Made by a program: the position numbers and the translations under genes
Source of the DNA: JBEISR01 sp044371425
GTDB lineage: Bacteria; Planctomycetota; Planctomycetia; Pirellulales; Pirellulaceae
Direction: 5' to 3'
Assembly: GCA_044371425.1 (NCBI GenBank)
Contig: JBILTR010000001.1
Location: forward strand, 1 to 64,000
Length of the DNA stretch: 64,000 bases
In this document: piece after piece, positions 16,570-25,977 of the stretch
How positions within the stretch are numbered: the first letter of the stretch is position 1
How the letters are laid out: every line of letters starts with the position of its first letter
Notes under the pieces: generated by a model
The model's input: only the letters and a program-made list of their open reading frames with translations
The model's database searches: none
Told to the model about the DNA's origin: nothing

Positions 16570-17232
16570 CTATTTGACCTCTGTGGCTTTGATGCGGAAG
16601 ATCGCATAGTGGTCGCCATCTGGGGAGTACCGGTAGCTGCTGGAATCGATTTCAAAGCGGCCCTGCACGGTCACCGGTCGCGTAGCGAAATCGGCGGTTT
16701 TGCCCTCCTGCATTTCGACAATGATGCAGTCGTAGATCATCGCACCTGGCCCGAAGCAGCATTCCTGGTTGTCCCGCACCAGAACAAACTGCTTGATTCC
16801 CTTCTGCTGAAAAACGGAGGTTGGGAGGATGTAGCCGCGAATGCGCATCGTTTTTTTATTGAGCGACCGGATCGCGTCGGTCAGCATTTCTTCCTTGAAT
16901 GCCCCCCCCCGTTCGATCTCGAATTTCAGATCGTCAAAGGTGTACTCGCCTCGCTTGCGCGCCGCATCTCGCTGAGCTTTTTCCTCGGCTTCCTTCCGCT
17001 GCGCTTCCTTTTGTTCCGCAGGACTCTTTGGGTCCTCTGGTTTTTTCCCCTCCGCTTTCGCCCCGCTGCGCAGCCCCTCGTCACGACTGGGAGCTTCCTT
17101 GGTGGGGGATTGCTGAGCTAGCAGGCGGGGGGCGATTGGCGAAAGGTTCGGGGGCAGGGAAGCGATGGCAGCCAGAAGGGCCATGGCGATCGTCGCCGTC
17201 GTGGGGCAGCGGCCGAAAACGTCGCGAGGCAT
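16570..17232 (-). CDS. Exported DUF3299-like protein
   Basis: The 220-residue protein starts with a hydrophobic signal-like segment (ATIAMALLAAIASLPP), followed by a strongly charged low-complexity stretch of Lys, Glu and Ala (about 45-95). The C-terminal half, MRIRGYILPTSVFQQKGIKQ followed by FVLVRDNQECCFGP and IIVEM, fits the DUF3299 pattern of an OB-like domain with a Cys-containing loop. DUF3299 proteins occur next to export systems in Gram-negative bacteria, but the role is unknown. AGGAG lies seven bases before the ATG. The charged linker probably separates an exported domain from the membrane. Confidence 0.7.
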   Translation of the reverse strand: MPRDVFGRCPTTATIAMALLAAIASLPPNLSPIAPRLLAQQSPTKEAPSRDEGLRSGAKAEGKKPEDPKSPAEQKEAQRKEAEEKAQRDAARKRGEYTFDDLKFEIERGGAFKEEMLTDAIRSLNKKTMRIRGYILPTSVFQQKGIKQFVLVRDNQECCFGPGAMIYDCIIVEMQEGKTADFATRPVTVQGRFEIDSSSYRYSPDGDHYAIFRIKATEVK

Positions 17233-17361
17233 ACAGGGCTCCTGAGGTGGGTGCGATGGGAGGCTAGGAAGGGGGGATCGGCCAGCGATCGCTGCTTCTC
17301 TTCCCTTTCAGGCTAGGACAAAACCGCCAGTCCGGCAAGTTGAATCGGTCAAGGAGTCCGA

Positions 17362-18465
17362 TCAGTCCTCTTCCAGCGGCGGAGGATCGTGCAGATCCAG
17401 CTTCAGGGCGGACTGGGCCAGAGGTTGCAGGCGATCCTCCAGCCCCTCCCATCCACTGCGGACCGCCAGTTGAATCTCCACCGCCCAGAGGGGAAGGCCG
17501 CCCAGCGAGTCGACGCCGATCTTGGGGAGGTCTTTTCCGGTGCAGAGGAAGCCATCGACCGGGCGCGGGTTGGCATCCCTCGGCTTTGCCTGCTGGATCA
17601 GCGACTGCAGGTCGTCGGCGGTGTAGTGGTGGTGGTCGGCAAACCACCTCGGTTCGGTCAGTTCGATCGGCAGCCGCTGGAGCGTCTGGAGAAAACCTTC
17701 CGGATTGCCCAGGCCGCAGAAGGGGAGCCAGCGTTGGTGGTCCAGATGGTGGAGAGGAAGTGTTTGACCGGAGGCATTGCGGATGCCGATGGGTGCATGG
17801 GCGCTTTCCACCCACGCGGCTTTCGGTGCCCAGCGAAGGACTGTCGTTCGAATTTCCGCCAGACGGCTGGCCGAGACCAGGTCGGTGCGAGTTGCCACAA
17901 CCACATCGGCTCGACGCAGCGATCGGAGACCTTCCCGCAGCAAGCCTCTTGGAAGCAGGTAGCCGCCTCCGAAGGGATCGAGCGAATCGATGAGGACGAT
18001 TTCCAGATCGCGGCCGACCTGGCGGTGCTGGAAGGCGTCATCCAGCAGGATCAGTTGGCAGTCGAGTTCTTCGCGGCAGATGCGGATCCCCACGCGCCGG
18101 TCGGCATGCTGGACGTGTGGCACATCCGGCAAACGACTCTCCCATTCCCTCGCCTCGTCGTTCCTTCCATCCTCCCCGGCTCGGTACCCTCGGCTGACGA
18201 TGGCAACGCGGACGCCGCGAGCTCGAAACCAGTGGGCAAGCATCGCGACGGTGGGGGTCTTTCCTGTGCCGCCGGCGGTGAGGTTGCCAACGGAAATCAC
18301 CGGACAGGGTGCCTTCCAGGAGTTCTTCCAGCCACGGTCGTAGGCGAGGTTTCGCAAGCGCATGGCCAAGGCGTAAGGAAAACTGGCAATCCACAGCAGG
18401 CCGCGCAGCAGGCTGGCTAGTAGGCCGTTTGTTTCTCCTCGAAGGATTTTCAGCAATCGATGCAT
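17362..18465 (-). CDS. lpxK: Tetraacyldisaccharide 4'-kinase (lipid A)
   Basis: The 367-residue protein is the inner-membrane kinase that adds the 4'-phosphate to the lipid A precursor. It has an N-terminal hydrophobic helix (RGLLWIASFPYALAMRL), a P-loop in VGNLTAGGTGKTP (59-71), then AIVSRGY and the LDDAFQHRQVGRDLEIVLID region typical of LpxK. Its presence means this planctomycete makes at least part of a lipid A. The start at 18465 is chosen because GAGGA lies nine bases upstream; an in-frame ATG eight codons earlier is possible. The gene stands 64 bases after the isocitrate dehydrogenase-like gene. Confidence 0.93.
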   Translation of the reverse strand: MHRLLKILRGETNGLLASLLRGLLWIASFPYALAMRLRNLAYDRGWKNSWKAPCPVISVGNLTAGGTGKTPTVAMLAHWFRARGVRVAIVSRGYRAGEDGRNDEAREWESRLPDVPHVQHADRRVGIRICREELDCQLILLDDAFQHRQVGRDLEIVLIDSLDPFGGGYLLPRGLLREGLRSLRRADVVVATRTDLVSASRLAEIRTTVLRWAPKAAWVESAHAPIGIRNASGQTLPLHHLDHQRWLPFCGLGNPEGFLQTLQRLPIELTEPRWFADHHHYTADDLQSLIQQAKPRDANPRPVDGFLCTGKDLPKIGVDSLGGLPLWAVEIQLAVRSGWEGLEDRLQPLAQSALKLDLHDPPPLEED

Positions 18466-18529
18466 CGTGCCGGTTCCTCGCCCATCCATGGACAGGGCCT
18501 ACTAGGTCTTCAGCGGTGCGGTTGGCTGG

Positions 18530-19624
18530 TCAAAGTCGATCGCAGATGGCTTGAGCCATTTCTCGGGTACCAACGGCAGTCGGGTCATTGCGATCTGCCT
18601 TTAGATCATAGGTGACGGCTTGACCTTCGGCGATGACCGAGGCGACGGCATGTTCCAGTCGCCGTGCGGCCTCGGCCTCTCCCAGATGTTCCAGCATCAG
18701 CATGCCCGAGAGGATCAGAGCGGTCGGATTGACTTTATTGAGCCCCTTGTACTTCGGTGCGCTGCCGTGAGTCGCCTCGAACACAGCGCCTTCAGGACCG
18801 ATGTTCGCTCCCGGCGCCATCCCCAGCCCGCCGATCAGTCCCGCCCCCAGATCGCTGACGATATCGCCATAGAGGTTGGGCAGCACCAGGACATCATAGA
18901 GCTCTGGTTTCTGCGTCAGTTGCATGCACATGTTGTCGACGATCCGTTCCTCAAACTCAATTTCTGGATAGTCTTTGGCTACCTCGGAAGCGGTTTTCAG
19001 AAAGAGCCCATCACTGAACTTCATGATGTTGGCCTTGTGGACGGCAGTCACCTTTCTGCGTCGATTCTTCCGAGCGTAGTCGAAGGCGCAGCGGACGATG
19101 TTTCGCGTTCCGGTAACGCTGATCGGCTTGATCGAAATGCCGGTTTCCTCCCCCTTGGTCTTGATCTTTTTATCGCTGGGAAGGGCGTTGATGGAATCGA
19201 TCAGCGCGATGGTCTCCGGTTTGCCTGCCTCGAACTCCACACCGGCATAAAGGTCCTCGGTGTTCTCCCGTACGAGGACCAGATCGACACCGACGTCCTT
19301 GAAAAAGGACCGCACGCCCGGATAGAGTTTGCAGGGGCGGATGCAGGCGTAAAGTCCCAGCTCCTGTCGGAGGTAGACGTTGATGCTGCGAAAGCCGGTT
19401 CCGACGGGTGTGGTGATCGGTGCTTTCAACGCGCATCGGGTCCTGCGGATGCTGGCCAGCGTGCTGTCCGGGATGGGAGTGCCCAGACGCGCCATCACGT
19501 CGACCCCCGCTTCCTGAACATCCCAGTGGATCTTGACTCCCGTCGCATCGATACACCTGCGCGCTGCTTCCGCTAGCTCGGGGCCGGTCCCATCGCCAAG
19601 GATCAAAGTGACTTGGTGAGCCAT
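18530..19624 (-). CDS. Isocitrate/isopropylmalate dehydrogenase family, probably NAD-isocitrate dehydrogenase
   Basis: The 364-residue enzyme belongs to the beta-decarboxylating dehydrogenase family. Substrate residues are seen in SINVYLRQELGLYACIRPCK and in VRENTEDLYAGVE, where the Ser-Ile-Asn and Arg pattern favours isocitrate over isopropylmalate. The metal-binding Asp residues lie in LVLPNLYGDIVSDLGAGLIG, followed by the GANIGPEGAVFEATHGSAPKYKG nucleotide region, read as adjacent segments. It resembles the NAD-dependent form; homoisocitrate or tartrate activity is less likely. AGGAG lies about ten bases before the ATG at 19624. It is probably transcribed with lpxK. Confidence 0.88.
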   Translation of the reverse strand: MAHQVTLILGDGTGPELAEAARRCIDATGVKIHWDVQEAGVDVMARLGTPIPDSTLASIRRTRCALKAPITTPVGTGFRSINVYLRQELGLYACIRPCKLYPGVRSFFKDVGVDLVLVRENTEDLYAGVEFEAGKPETIALIDSINALPSDKKIKTKGEETGISIKPISVTGTRNIVRCAFDYARKNRRRKVTAVHKANIMKFSDGLFLKTASEVAKDYPEIEFEERIVDNMCMQLTQKPELYDVLVLPNLYGDIVSDLGAGLIGGLGMAPGANIGPEGAVFEATHGSAPKYKGLNKVNPTALILSGMLMLEHLGEAEAARRLEHAVASVIAEGQAVTYDLKADRNDPTAVGTREMAQAICDRL

Positions 19625-19736
19625 CGAACGGTGTCTCCTAGGGTCTTGTCCAAGAGCAGGCAAAGGAATCGTTCGCTAACCCCTGCAGTCGCTAGGGGAA
19701 GCCTAGAGGGACCGGGCCGGGAATCGCCAGCTGGCG

Positions 19737-21116
19737 TCATGGACGCAGTGGTTCATAGATCCGCAAGTTGGTCGAAAAATAGGCATCGATGGGGTCGTGA
19801 TCAAAAACGTATTCGCCAAAGACGGCGACAAAGCGTTTCTCGCGGTCGATCTGAAATCGCCCCATCTTCCCGTCGCTTGCTGCCACCGGCATCGGTTCCC
19901 ATTTCGCATCGCGAAAGTCGCGGGTTTCCGATCGAGCGACCCATGCCTGAAGCGATTTGGGAGCGGGATCGCAGCCCATCGATAGTTCGATCGAACGAGT
20001 CTGCTGGTCCTCGAAGTGCCACTGAAGCTTTGGCAGTGGCGGGCCGCCACATCGGCTGCGATGCAACGCCGCAAGGCTGCCGTCCATGCGCTGGAGATCG
20101 CGAATCCCATGGCCCTGATTTGGGGTGTAGAGCAGGTATTTGTCCCCGACCAACTGGTCCCAGTAAAGGGAGCAGGCGTCGACCGGCCAGTACCGATCGT
20201 TGGTTCCGAAGATCAGCAGTTTGGGTTGCGAGATGGCATGTCGGAATGCAAATGGGTCGACCATCTGCACCAGCTCTTTCCCCTTGGGGGTGGCGACCAG
20301 ATCGGGAAGTCCTTTGTCGCTGTAGTCCGCGATCTGCTCGGAGTACTTCCCCCAGGTTCTTTTTTGATGCACCATCTGGGCTTCCATGTTGAGCACATCA
20401 ATCACCGTCGGAGCCATCGCGTCGATGCGTCGATCTACGGCTGCTACCAGCCACGTCGTCCATCCGCGTTTCGAACTGCCGAAGGCGGTGAAGTGATCGA
20501 TCTTCCAATGGTGTTGCTGCTGGCAATGCGCTTGCGCGGCATCCATCGCTCGCACCGCTGCCTTGACCATTGGAAACAGAAGGGGCCACGATTGATCCCC
20601 AGTCTTGACGTACTGCAGGAAGGTCATCGAGATGATCTGGTCTTCTACCAGGCCATCGAACATCGGCTGAAAAGGAATCTGCTCGGCCACCACCACGGGG
20701 CTCCCTGTCGCCTTGGCCAGATTGAGCCATCGCGCTGCGGAAGGTCCAGGTGCCAGATCGACTGGACCTTCTTCAGGCCACTTCGGTTCCCAAACCCCTC
20801 CGCTGATATGCAGCATGGCCCGCTCAGCTGCAGGGCCGGTCGAGCCTTCGGGAAGGAAGATCCAGACCACATGCCGCCAGGGGACGCCTCGCCAGGTCTG
20901 CGAAACAACATGCAGTCGCGACCACGATACGGAGTCGATCTTTCCCGATTGCTGACAGGTCCAACGGTAGCTGGCATCCTCCGCGGCGACGTAATCGCGG
21001 AGAGCAGTCGATGCGAAGGGAACCTGATCCTGGCTGAGCAGTTGCGACCAGGGATTCCCTGCTAGCCACGCCCCTGCCGCTCCCACCATCGCCGTACATG
21101 CTTGGCGCCGATCCAT
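19737..21116 (-). CDS. PhoPQ-activated pathogenicity-related family protein, exported
   Basis: The 459-residue protein matches the PhoPQ-related (AprA-type) family, which has an alpha/beta-hydrolase fold. The N-terminus (MDRRQACTAMVGAAGAWLAG) has two adjacent Arg and a hydrophobic stretch, like a weak Tat leader. The likely nucleophile Ser is in FGSSKRGWTTWLVAAVD, the acid in FGTNDRYWPVDA, and the His near PNQGHGI. The function is unknown, but the fold suggests an ester or amide hydrolase outside the cytoplasm. GGGAG precedes the ATG. No clear operon partner is adjacent; the gene lies 112 bases upstream of the dehydrogenase gene on the same strand. Confidence 0.85.
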   Translation of the reverse strand: MDRRQACTAMVGAAGAWLAGNPWSQLLSQDQVPFASTALRDYVAAEDASYRWTCQQSGKIDSVSWSRLHVVSQTWRGVPWRHVVWIFLPEGSTGPAAERAMLHISGGVWEPKWPEEGPVDLAPGPSAARWLNLAKATGSPVVVAEQIPFQPMFDGLVEDQIISMTFLQYVKTGDQSWPLLFPMVKAAVRAMDAAQAHCQQQHHWKIDHFTAFGSSKRGWTTWLVAAVDRRIDAMAPTVIDVLNMEAQMVHQKRTWGKYSEQIADYSDKGLPDLVATPKGKELVQMVDPFAFRHAISQPKLLIFGTNDRYWPVDACSLYWDQLVGDKYLLYTPNQGHGIRDLQRMDGSLAALHRSRCGGPPLPKLQWHFEDQQTRSIELSMGCDPAPKSLQAWVARSETRDFRDAKWEPMPVAASDGKMGRFQIDREKRFVAVFGEYVFDHDPIDAYFSTNLRIYEPLRP

Positions 21117-21162
21117 CCGATCTCCCCTATGATCTGGTTCCCGTGCGGTTTCGGATCAGTGC

Positions 21163-21603
21163 CTACTTGGAGCTCAGTTCGATCGTCCCCAGATCGACTG
21201 GCTTTCCGGCGACCGTCACCTTGTGAGTCGATTTCTTCGGGTCGGTGTAGCGTCCATTGAGTTTGTCGGGGTCGCCGTAGGCCATGGTCATGGGGTTGAT
21301 CGATCCCCAAAGAAATGTCAGCACATAGTCCCCATCAGGAGCTCCATCCCCCGACTCATAGGTCGATATCGCAAAGGCACCATCGGCTCCACACAACGCG
21401 GTGGAGATCGTTGGATTGCTGGGATCAGCATTGAGTGGTTGCATGGTGACCTGCAGGGCGTTGGCCGGCTGGCCATCCACCTTGACGATCCCTTTGACAG
21501 GACGCGCGTCCTTTTCGCCAGCAAACTTGGAAGGTCCACAACCGACTAACGAAGTCAGCAGGATCGCGCACAGGGCGATAAACGACGATCGTGATTGCAT
21601 CAT
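21163..21603 (-). CDS. Small lipoprotein with a transthyretin-like beta domain
   Basis: The 146-residue product has a lipoprotein signal peptide ending LVGC, with the lipidated Cys at residue 22. The rest reads as a small beta-sandwich: PVKGIVKVDGQPANALQVTM, then DGAFAISTYESGDGAPDGDY and VTVAGKPVDLGTIELS. This is the common planctomycete lipoprotein layout with a carboxypeptidase-regulatory or transthyretin-like fold. The start is supported by GGGAGGAATTC before the ATG. It follows the DUF1559 gene, as is often seen in planctomycetes, but a terminator between them shows they are separate units. Its binding partner is unknown. Confidence 0.8.
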   Translation of the reverse strand: MMQSRSSFIALCAILLTSLVGCGPSKFAGEKDARPVKGIVKVDGQPANALQVTMQPLNADPSNPTISTALCGADGAFAISTYESGDGAPDGDYVLTFLWGSINPMTMAYGDPDKLNGRYTDPKKSTHKVTVAGKPVDLGTIELSSK

Positions 21604-21730
21604 GAATTCCTCCCGTTGGGCTTGGCTGGGATCTTAGGAGAGGGGAACCCAAAAACGTCCCCTGCCGTCTCTTATTGTATCGGTCGATCGTTGCTTCGTT
21701 GCGGATAGATCGAACGCTACCCGCAAATGA

Positions 21731-21759
21731 AAAAGGGAACTTGCGATCGGCAAGTTCCC
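21731..21759 (-). terminator. Rho-independent terminator of the DUF1559 gene
   Basis: GGGAACTTGC at 21735-21744 pairs perfectly with GCAAGTTCCC at 21750-21759. On the minus strand the stem is followed by TTTTT. It lies about 37 bases past the DUF1559 stop codon. Confidence 0.9.
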
Positions 21760-21795
21760 TGAGCTTTCTGCCAACATACCTGATCGATCACGCGA

Positions 21796-22809
21796 TCACA
21801 GATCGTCGGTGGGAGCCACTTCGGCCTTCTGACGAGTGATGCGGGAAGCCATCGAGAAGGGATCGACTCCCGAACCGACGAACTGCACCGAACCATCGCA
21901 CATCACGAATTGACTGCCTCCGGCGTGCAGCGAATGGAATCCAGCACCGCGGATGTTGGTGCAATTGATGGCGCATGGCCCTGGAGCAGCTGGGAACGAA
22001 GGATTTCGCACCGAACCCCCCAACCAATGCTCGCCATTGAGCGGGTCGCCCCAACCGCCCCCATTGAGCCCATTGAAGGGAGCTGGAATCCCTAAGATTT
22101 TACGAATCCCTGAGTAGAAGGTGTTCCCGCCAGTCCGCTCACCCATCAGGAAGGTGTTGGTGGTGCCGTCGAGGATGTCGGCAATTCGGTTGCGCTCCGG
22201 CCCCTGGAAGGTGGCCACACGCAGCGCGCCGTGACGGTCTCCACCAGCTCCCCCTTGGTTGGCATATGCCAAGTTCGCGTAAAACCCAAGCACCCCCGTG
22301 GTGACGCAATAGTCCGATGGCGCTGCCTTGTAGGTCAGATTCGGTAGACCAGGAAGCGTGCCGGCAGGGATGACCCCGTTGTAAATCCGCTCGGTGGCGG
22401 ACCCGGGTGCCGACGGACAGGTGAACATCGCCAAAGGGGTCGAGATGATCAAGACGTTCGCTTGGCCGATCGGTCCAAACTGGTCTGCAGGCGTCACGCG
22501 CGAGTCGTAGCCGTTGGCCAAGTTGGTCTGCTCCAGAAATGGTAGCAGCGCAGGACCCAAGGGCTGAATGTTGTAGGTGCTCGGCGTCGCCATCCCGATG
22601 TAGTAAGCGGCCGGGAACGTCTTGTAAGTCGATTCGTAGTTCATGAACGCCAGACCAATCTGCTTGAGATTGTTCGAGCATTGCATACGGCGAGCCGCTT
22701 CTCGCGCTGCCTGGACCGCCGGCAAAAGCAAACCCACTAGGACGCCGATGATGGCGATCACCACCAACAGTTCCACCAGGGTAAATGCACCCCGATTCCG
22801 ACGTTTCAT
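21796..22809 (-). CDS. DUF1559 protein with prepilin-type N-terminus
   Basis: The 337-residue protein starts with a type IV pilin-like leader, MKRRNRGAFTLVELLVVIAI, with Glu at +5 after the likely cleavage site, a long hydrophobic helix and then QAAREAARRMQCSNNLKQIG. The remaining part is the DUF1559 domain, ending FVMCDGSVQFVGSGVD, the usual C-terminal motif. Such proteins are greatly expanded in planctomycetes and are thought to be pseudopilin-like surface or secretion components; this is inferred from the N-terminus. The ATG at 22809 has GGAGG eight bases upstream. It has its own sigma-70-like promoter and terminator. Confidence 0.95.
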   Translation of the reverse strand: MKRRNRGAFTLVELLVVIAIIGVLVGLLLPAVQAAREAARRMQCSNNLKQIGLAFMNYESTYKTFPAAYYIGMATPSTYNIQPLGPALLPFLEQTNLANGYDSRVTPADQFGPIGQANVLIISTPLAMFTCPSAPGSATERIYNGVIPAGTLPGLPNLTYKAAPSDYCVTTGVLGFYANLAYANQGGAGGDRHGALRVATFQGPERNRIADILDGTTNTFLMGERTGGNTFYSGIRKILGIPAPFNGLNGGGWGDPLNGEHWLGGSVRNPSFPAAPGPCAINCTNIRGAGFHSLHAGGSQFVMCDGSVQFVGSGVDPFSMASRITRQKAEVAPTDDL

Positions 22810-22887
22810 AATCCTTGCCTCCATTGGTGACCCTTGATGAATACACCCCTCGTCGGGCCAAGCGAGGTGCGAACGAAATCCCGTCTC

Positions 22888-22916
22888 AGAATAACGGTCC
22901 GGTTCTCGCGGGTCAA
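22888..22916 (-). promoter_or_regulatory. Sigma-70-type promoter of the DUF1559 gene
   Basis: On the minus strand TTGACC (22911-22916) and TATTCT (22888-22893) are separated by 17 bases. Transcription would start near 22881, giving a leader of about 70 bases before the ATG at 22809. Confidence 0.6.
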
Positions 22917-23068
22917 TTTCGACCGTTCAGCGGGGCTAAGGGCGAAATGAAAGCCAGCGTTTTAGTCCGAGACCGAAACCTTGGATGATCCTCCCCCTGG
23001 GCGCGTTCGCATCCCGAGGATGCGTTTGGCTAAAAATGTCGTTTCCAACCGCTCCCCGGTAGTCCGAA

Positions 23069-25900
23069 TCACTGGATCTGCTGCAAAGCCTGGCCATTGT
23101 CGAGTTGCCAAATCCATAGTTTTCCATCCTGACCGCCCGCCAAGATCCATGGCCCTTCCTCGGCCACCGCCGCAGCATAGAGAGCGTCGGCGGCCCCCCC
23201 GAAGGACCGAATTCCCTGCCCGTTGCTCCCTTCGTGCAGGCGGGCCTGTTGGTCGGCCGAGGCGCTGTAGAGCTGCTGCGTCTGTCCTAGGTAGCCCACA
23301 GCCGTTACCTCCTTGCCGAATCCTCCGATGGTGCGAAGCTGCTGGCCGCTGGAGGAGTCCCAAATCTTGATCGTGTTGTCGGCACTTGCCGAAGCGAGCG
23401 TTTGCCCGTCGTCCTGCCAGGCCAATCCCAAGACATGGTGGGTGTGCCCTTCCATCGTCCTCAGGAACTGCCAGGAGTTGGCATCGAAAAGCCGGATGAT
23501 CTTGTCGGCTCCACCACTGGCCAGCAGCGTTCCATCGGGTGAGAAGCGAAGGGAGACGACGGTATCGCTGTGGACCTCTGGCATGTCCTTGACGACCGAG
23601 CCATCGGCGAGCGAAAGGATCGCGATCTGACCCACGCGGCTTGCCGGGCCCGATCCCACCGCCAGCAACTGACCATTGGGATGGAAATCGAGAGCGGTGA
23701 CGCGATCGCTGATGGGCGACTCTTGGTGATTGCCGACACTTCGGACCAGTTCCCAGGGCAGGCGCAGATCCCAAAGGGTGGTTCCGCCGGGATGAGCCGC
23801 CAGCAACTGTCCGGACTGACTGCAGACGAGCCGCTGGATATCGGTCGGTGCCTGCGCCAGCAGCGCCTCGGGTTTGGCGCGATCGACTCGGATGACCTGC
23901 AGAGTCTGGTCGTCGTGCAGCGCGATGGCCGAACGGCCATCGGCCGAGAAGGTGACTTGGCGAATCGGAGCGATCTGGGAACCTGCGGCGGTGGCCTGAT
24001 CGACCGCCTGCTGGTGCTGAGCCAGGATCTGTTTTTCCTTTTCAATCAGCATCTGCTGAGTCGGAATCGCCTGCTTGGCTCGCTCAATCGCCTCATCGGC
24101 GGCTTTGAGCGTCTGGTCCTGCGTGGCAAGCTCCGTCTCCGCCTGCTTTTTGGCAGCTTCCGCCTTGGCGACTTCCTGTTTCTTGGCTTCCAGGTCTTTC
24201 ATCGCTTGTTCGACAGCCTGCTGCGCGGCGGTCATGGCAGCGGTTGCCGTTTCCATTTCCTTGACCTTTGCAGCGACCATCTCGGCCGCTTTATCGCGCA
24301 CCGCCTGCTGCTTGGTGCGTGCCTCCGTTTCGGCGGCGACTCCCTTTTCCATCTCGGGGATGCGAGCTGCTAGGCGTTCGATGCGACCGTTTTGCCGCGC
24401 CAGCTGTCGCTGGGTTTGGCGGAGCAGACGCTGCGAATTCTGAGTGCCGCGCACTTCCGAGGCCATCTGTCCATCGGCCACTTTCCAGAACTTGATGCTG
24501 GCATCGGTGGCCGCCGTGGCGATCAACTGGCCATCTGGAGAGGAGGCAACGGATCGAACGGGAGCCCCGTGGGTCAGGGTGGCCAGCACGTTACCGGTTG
24601 GCAGTTCTGCAATCCGCACCGAACCATCTTCCGCCGCCAAGGCGATGCGGGGCGAGGGATAGGGCGCTGCTGCAGGAGACTCCAGCCTCGCGATCGCATT
24701 GGCCGCCGCCAGCGGCGCAGCGATCGCCGAAGCGGTGATGCTGCGAACCCCAGCCGCAGGCGCATTGGGATCGGCGGGAGGTGCGATCTCCCATAGGCCG
24801 ACCGCGCCTGCATCGTCCAAAGTCGCCAGTCGATCGTTATCCAGCAGGATCATCTGCTTCATCGAGCCGCCATCGGGTTTTTCTCCCAAGCGACGTTCGT
24901 CGCCCAGGGGCTGAGCGGCGGCGCTGCCATCGTCGGGGATTCCTTCCAGATTCCACCATTCCCATCGACCATCGACCAAACCGACCAGCAGTCGCTGTCC
25001 CGACGGGGAGAGCGCCAAATGTCGAACGGCCGCCGATCGCGCGGGAAGAATCGCCAGTCGGGCTTCCCCTTTGCCCAGCACGACACTGTGATCGGCTAGG
25101 GCCAGGGCGATGCGGCCGCCATCGGGTGTGGCGGCCAGCGTGGCGGCAGCGCCTTCGATGCGCCAAGGAGAGGTGGCTAGAGGTTCTACCTTGCGCTTCC
25201 AGAGTTTGACTTCACGGAATCCTCCCGATGCCAGCCACTGGCCATCCGGGCTGAAGGCGATCGACTGGATCAGATCGAGGTGCGAAGCATCTGGAGCCTG
25301 ATCTCCGAGTTGCTGTTTGACCGCCGGATCGATCAATGCCTGAGCCCCTTCGGCTCCATGGATTGCAGGCCAGCGATAGATCGTCAGGCGGTTGCCGCGG
25401 CCCACCGCGGCATACTGCCCATCGGCAGTGGCAGCAGCGGCGTAGATCGGCTGCAACTGGCCGGGCAATGGCTGCCAATTCCACGATGCGCTCGCCTCGC
25501 CGCTTCCAGGATGGGCACCCTCAGCGATCCACTGCTTGAGAAGCTGCACCTCCTCGGCTGTCCATGGCTTGGCGCCAACCGAATTGCCTTCGGGCGGCAT
25601 GATCGGCTCGATGGCCCCGGTGATCCGATCGACCAGCAGGCTGGTGGTCGCCGCATCGGTGCTGATCGTCGCTCCACTGTCGCCACCTCGCATCAATGCC
25701 TGGTGGTTCTCCAAGATCAATCCGCCTTCGGCGGTCTTGGTGTTGTGGCAGGCGACGCAGTGCTTGCGAAGCAGTGGCAAGATCTGTTTGGTGAAATCCA
25801 CCGGCTCGGCCCCCTGTGCAGCCGTTGCCGCGACGAACATCAGGGAGCAGGCGAGCCACCCGGCCAGCACGCTTTGGAACAACCGTCGGTTGCGATTCAT
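23069..25900 (-). CDS. Planctomycete cytochrome c (PSCyt1) / WD40 protein with a central coiled coil (module A)
   Basis: The exported 943-residue protein has a signal peptide, then a c-type haem motif CVACH (48-52) with a likely axial Met in IMPPEGNS, matching PSCyt1. Next come WD40 repeats (FSPDGQWLASGG and similar), a coiled coil of about 150 residues (roughly 490-640, rich in Ala, Glu, Gln and Lys), and a second set of WD40 repeats with clear SASADNTIKIWD and SGGADKIIRLFD blades. It would lie in the periplasm, perhaps as an electron-carrying scaffold. The start at 25900 begins the signal peptide; an ATG ten codons upstream is possible. It is the last gene of module A. Confidence 0.85.
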   Translation of the reverse strand: MNRNRRLFQSVLAGWLACSLMFVAATAAQGAEPVDFTKQILPLLRKHCVACHNTKTAEGGLILENHQALMRGGDSGATISTDAATTSLLVDRITGAIEPIMPPEGNSVGAKPWTAEEVQLLKQWIAEGAHPGSGEASASWNWQPLPGQLQPIYAAAATADGQYAAVGRGNRLTIYRWPAIHGAEGAQALIDPAVKQQLGDQAPDASHLDLIQSIAFSPDGQWLASGGFREVKLWKRKVEPLATSPWRIEGAAATLAATPDGGRIALALADHSVVLGKGEARLAILPARSAAVRHLALSPSGQRLLVGLVDGRWEWWNLEGIPDDGSAAAQPLGDERRLGEKPDGGSMKQMILLDNDRLATLDDAGAVGLWEIAPPADPNAPAAGVRSITASAIAAPLAAANAIARLESPAAAPYPSPRIALAAEDGSVRIAELPTGNVLATLTHGAPVRSVASSPDGQLIATAATDASIKFWKVADGQMASEVRGTQNSQRLLRQTQRQLARQNGRIERLAARIPEMEKGVAAETEARTKQQAVRDKAAEMVAAKVKEMETATAAMTAAQQAVEQAMKDLEAKKQEVAKAEAAKKQAETELATQDQTLKAADEAIERAKQAIPTQQMLIEKEKQILAQHQQAVDQATAAGSQIAPIRQVTFSADGRSAIALHDDQTLQVIRVDRAKPEALLAQAPTDIQRLVCSQSGQLLAAHPGGTTLWDLRLPWELVRSVGNHQESPISDRVTALDFHPNGQLLAVGSGPASRVGQIAILSLADGSVVKDMPEVHSDTVVSLRFSPDGTLLASGGADKIIRLFDANSWQFLRTMEGHTHHVLGLAWQDDGQTLASASADNTIKIWDSSSGQQLRTIGGFGKEVTAVGYLGQTQQLYSASADQQARLHEGSNGQGIRSFGGAADALYAAAVAEEGPWILAGGQDGKLWIWQLDNGQALQQIQ

Positions 25901-25977
25901 GGGACGTTTCTCGATCGAAATGTTGCTCATCGTTCACTACCAGCCATTGGAGATCGGTCGATTTCCGATTCGCTATT

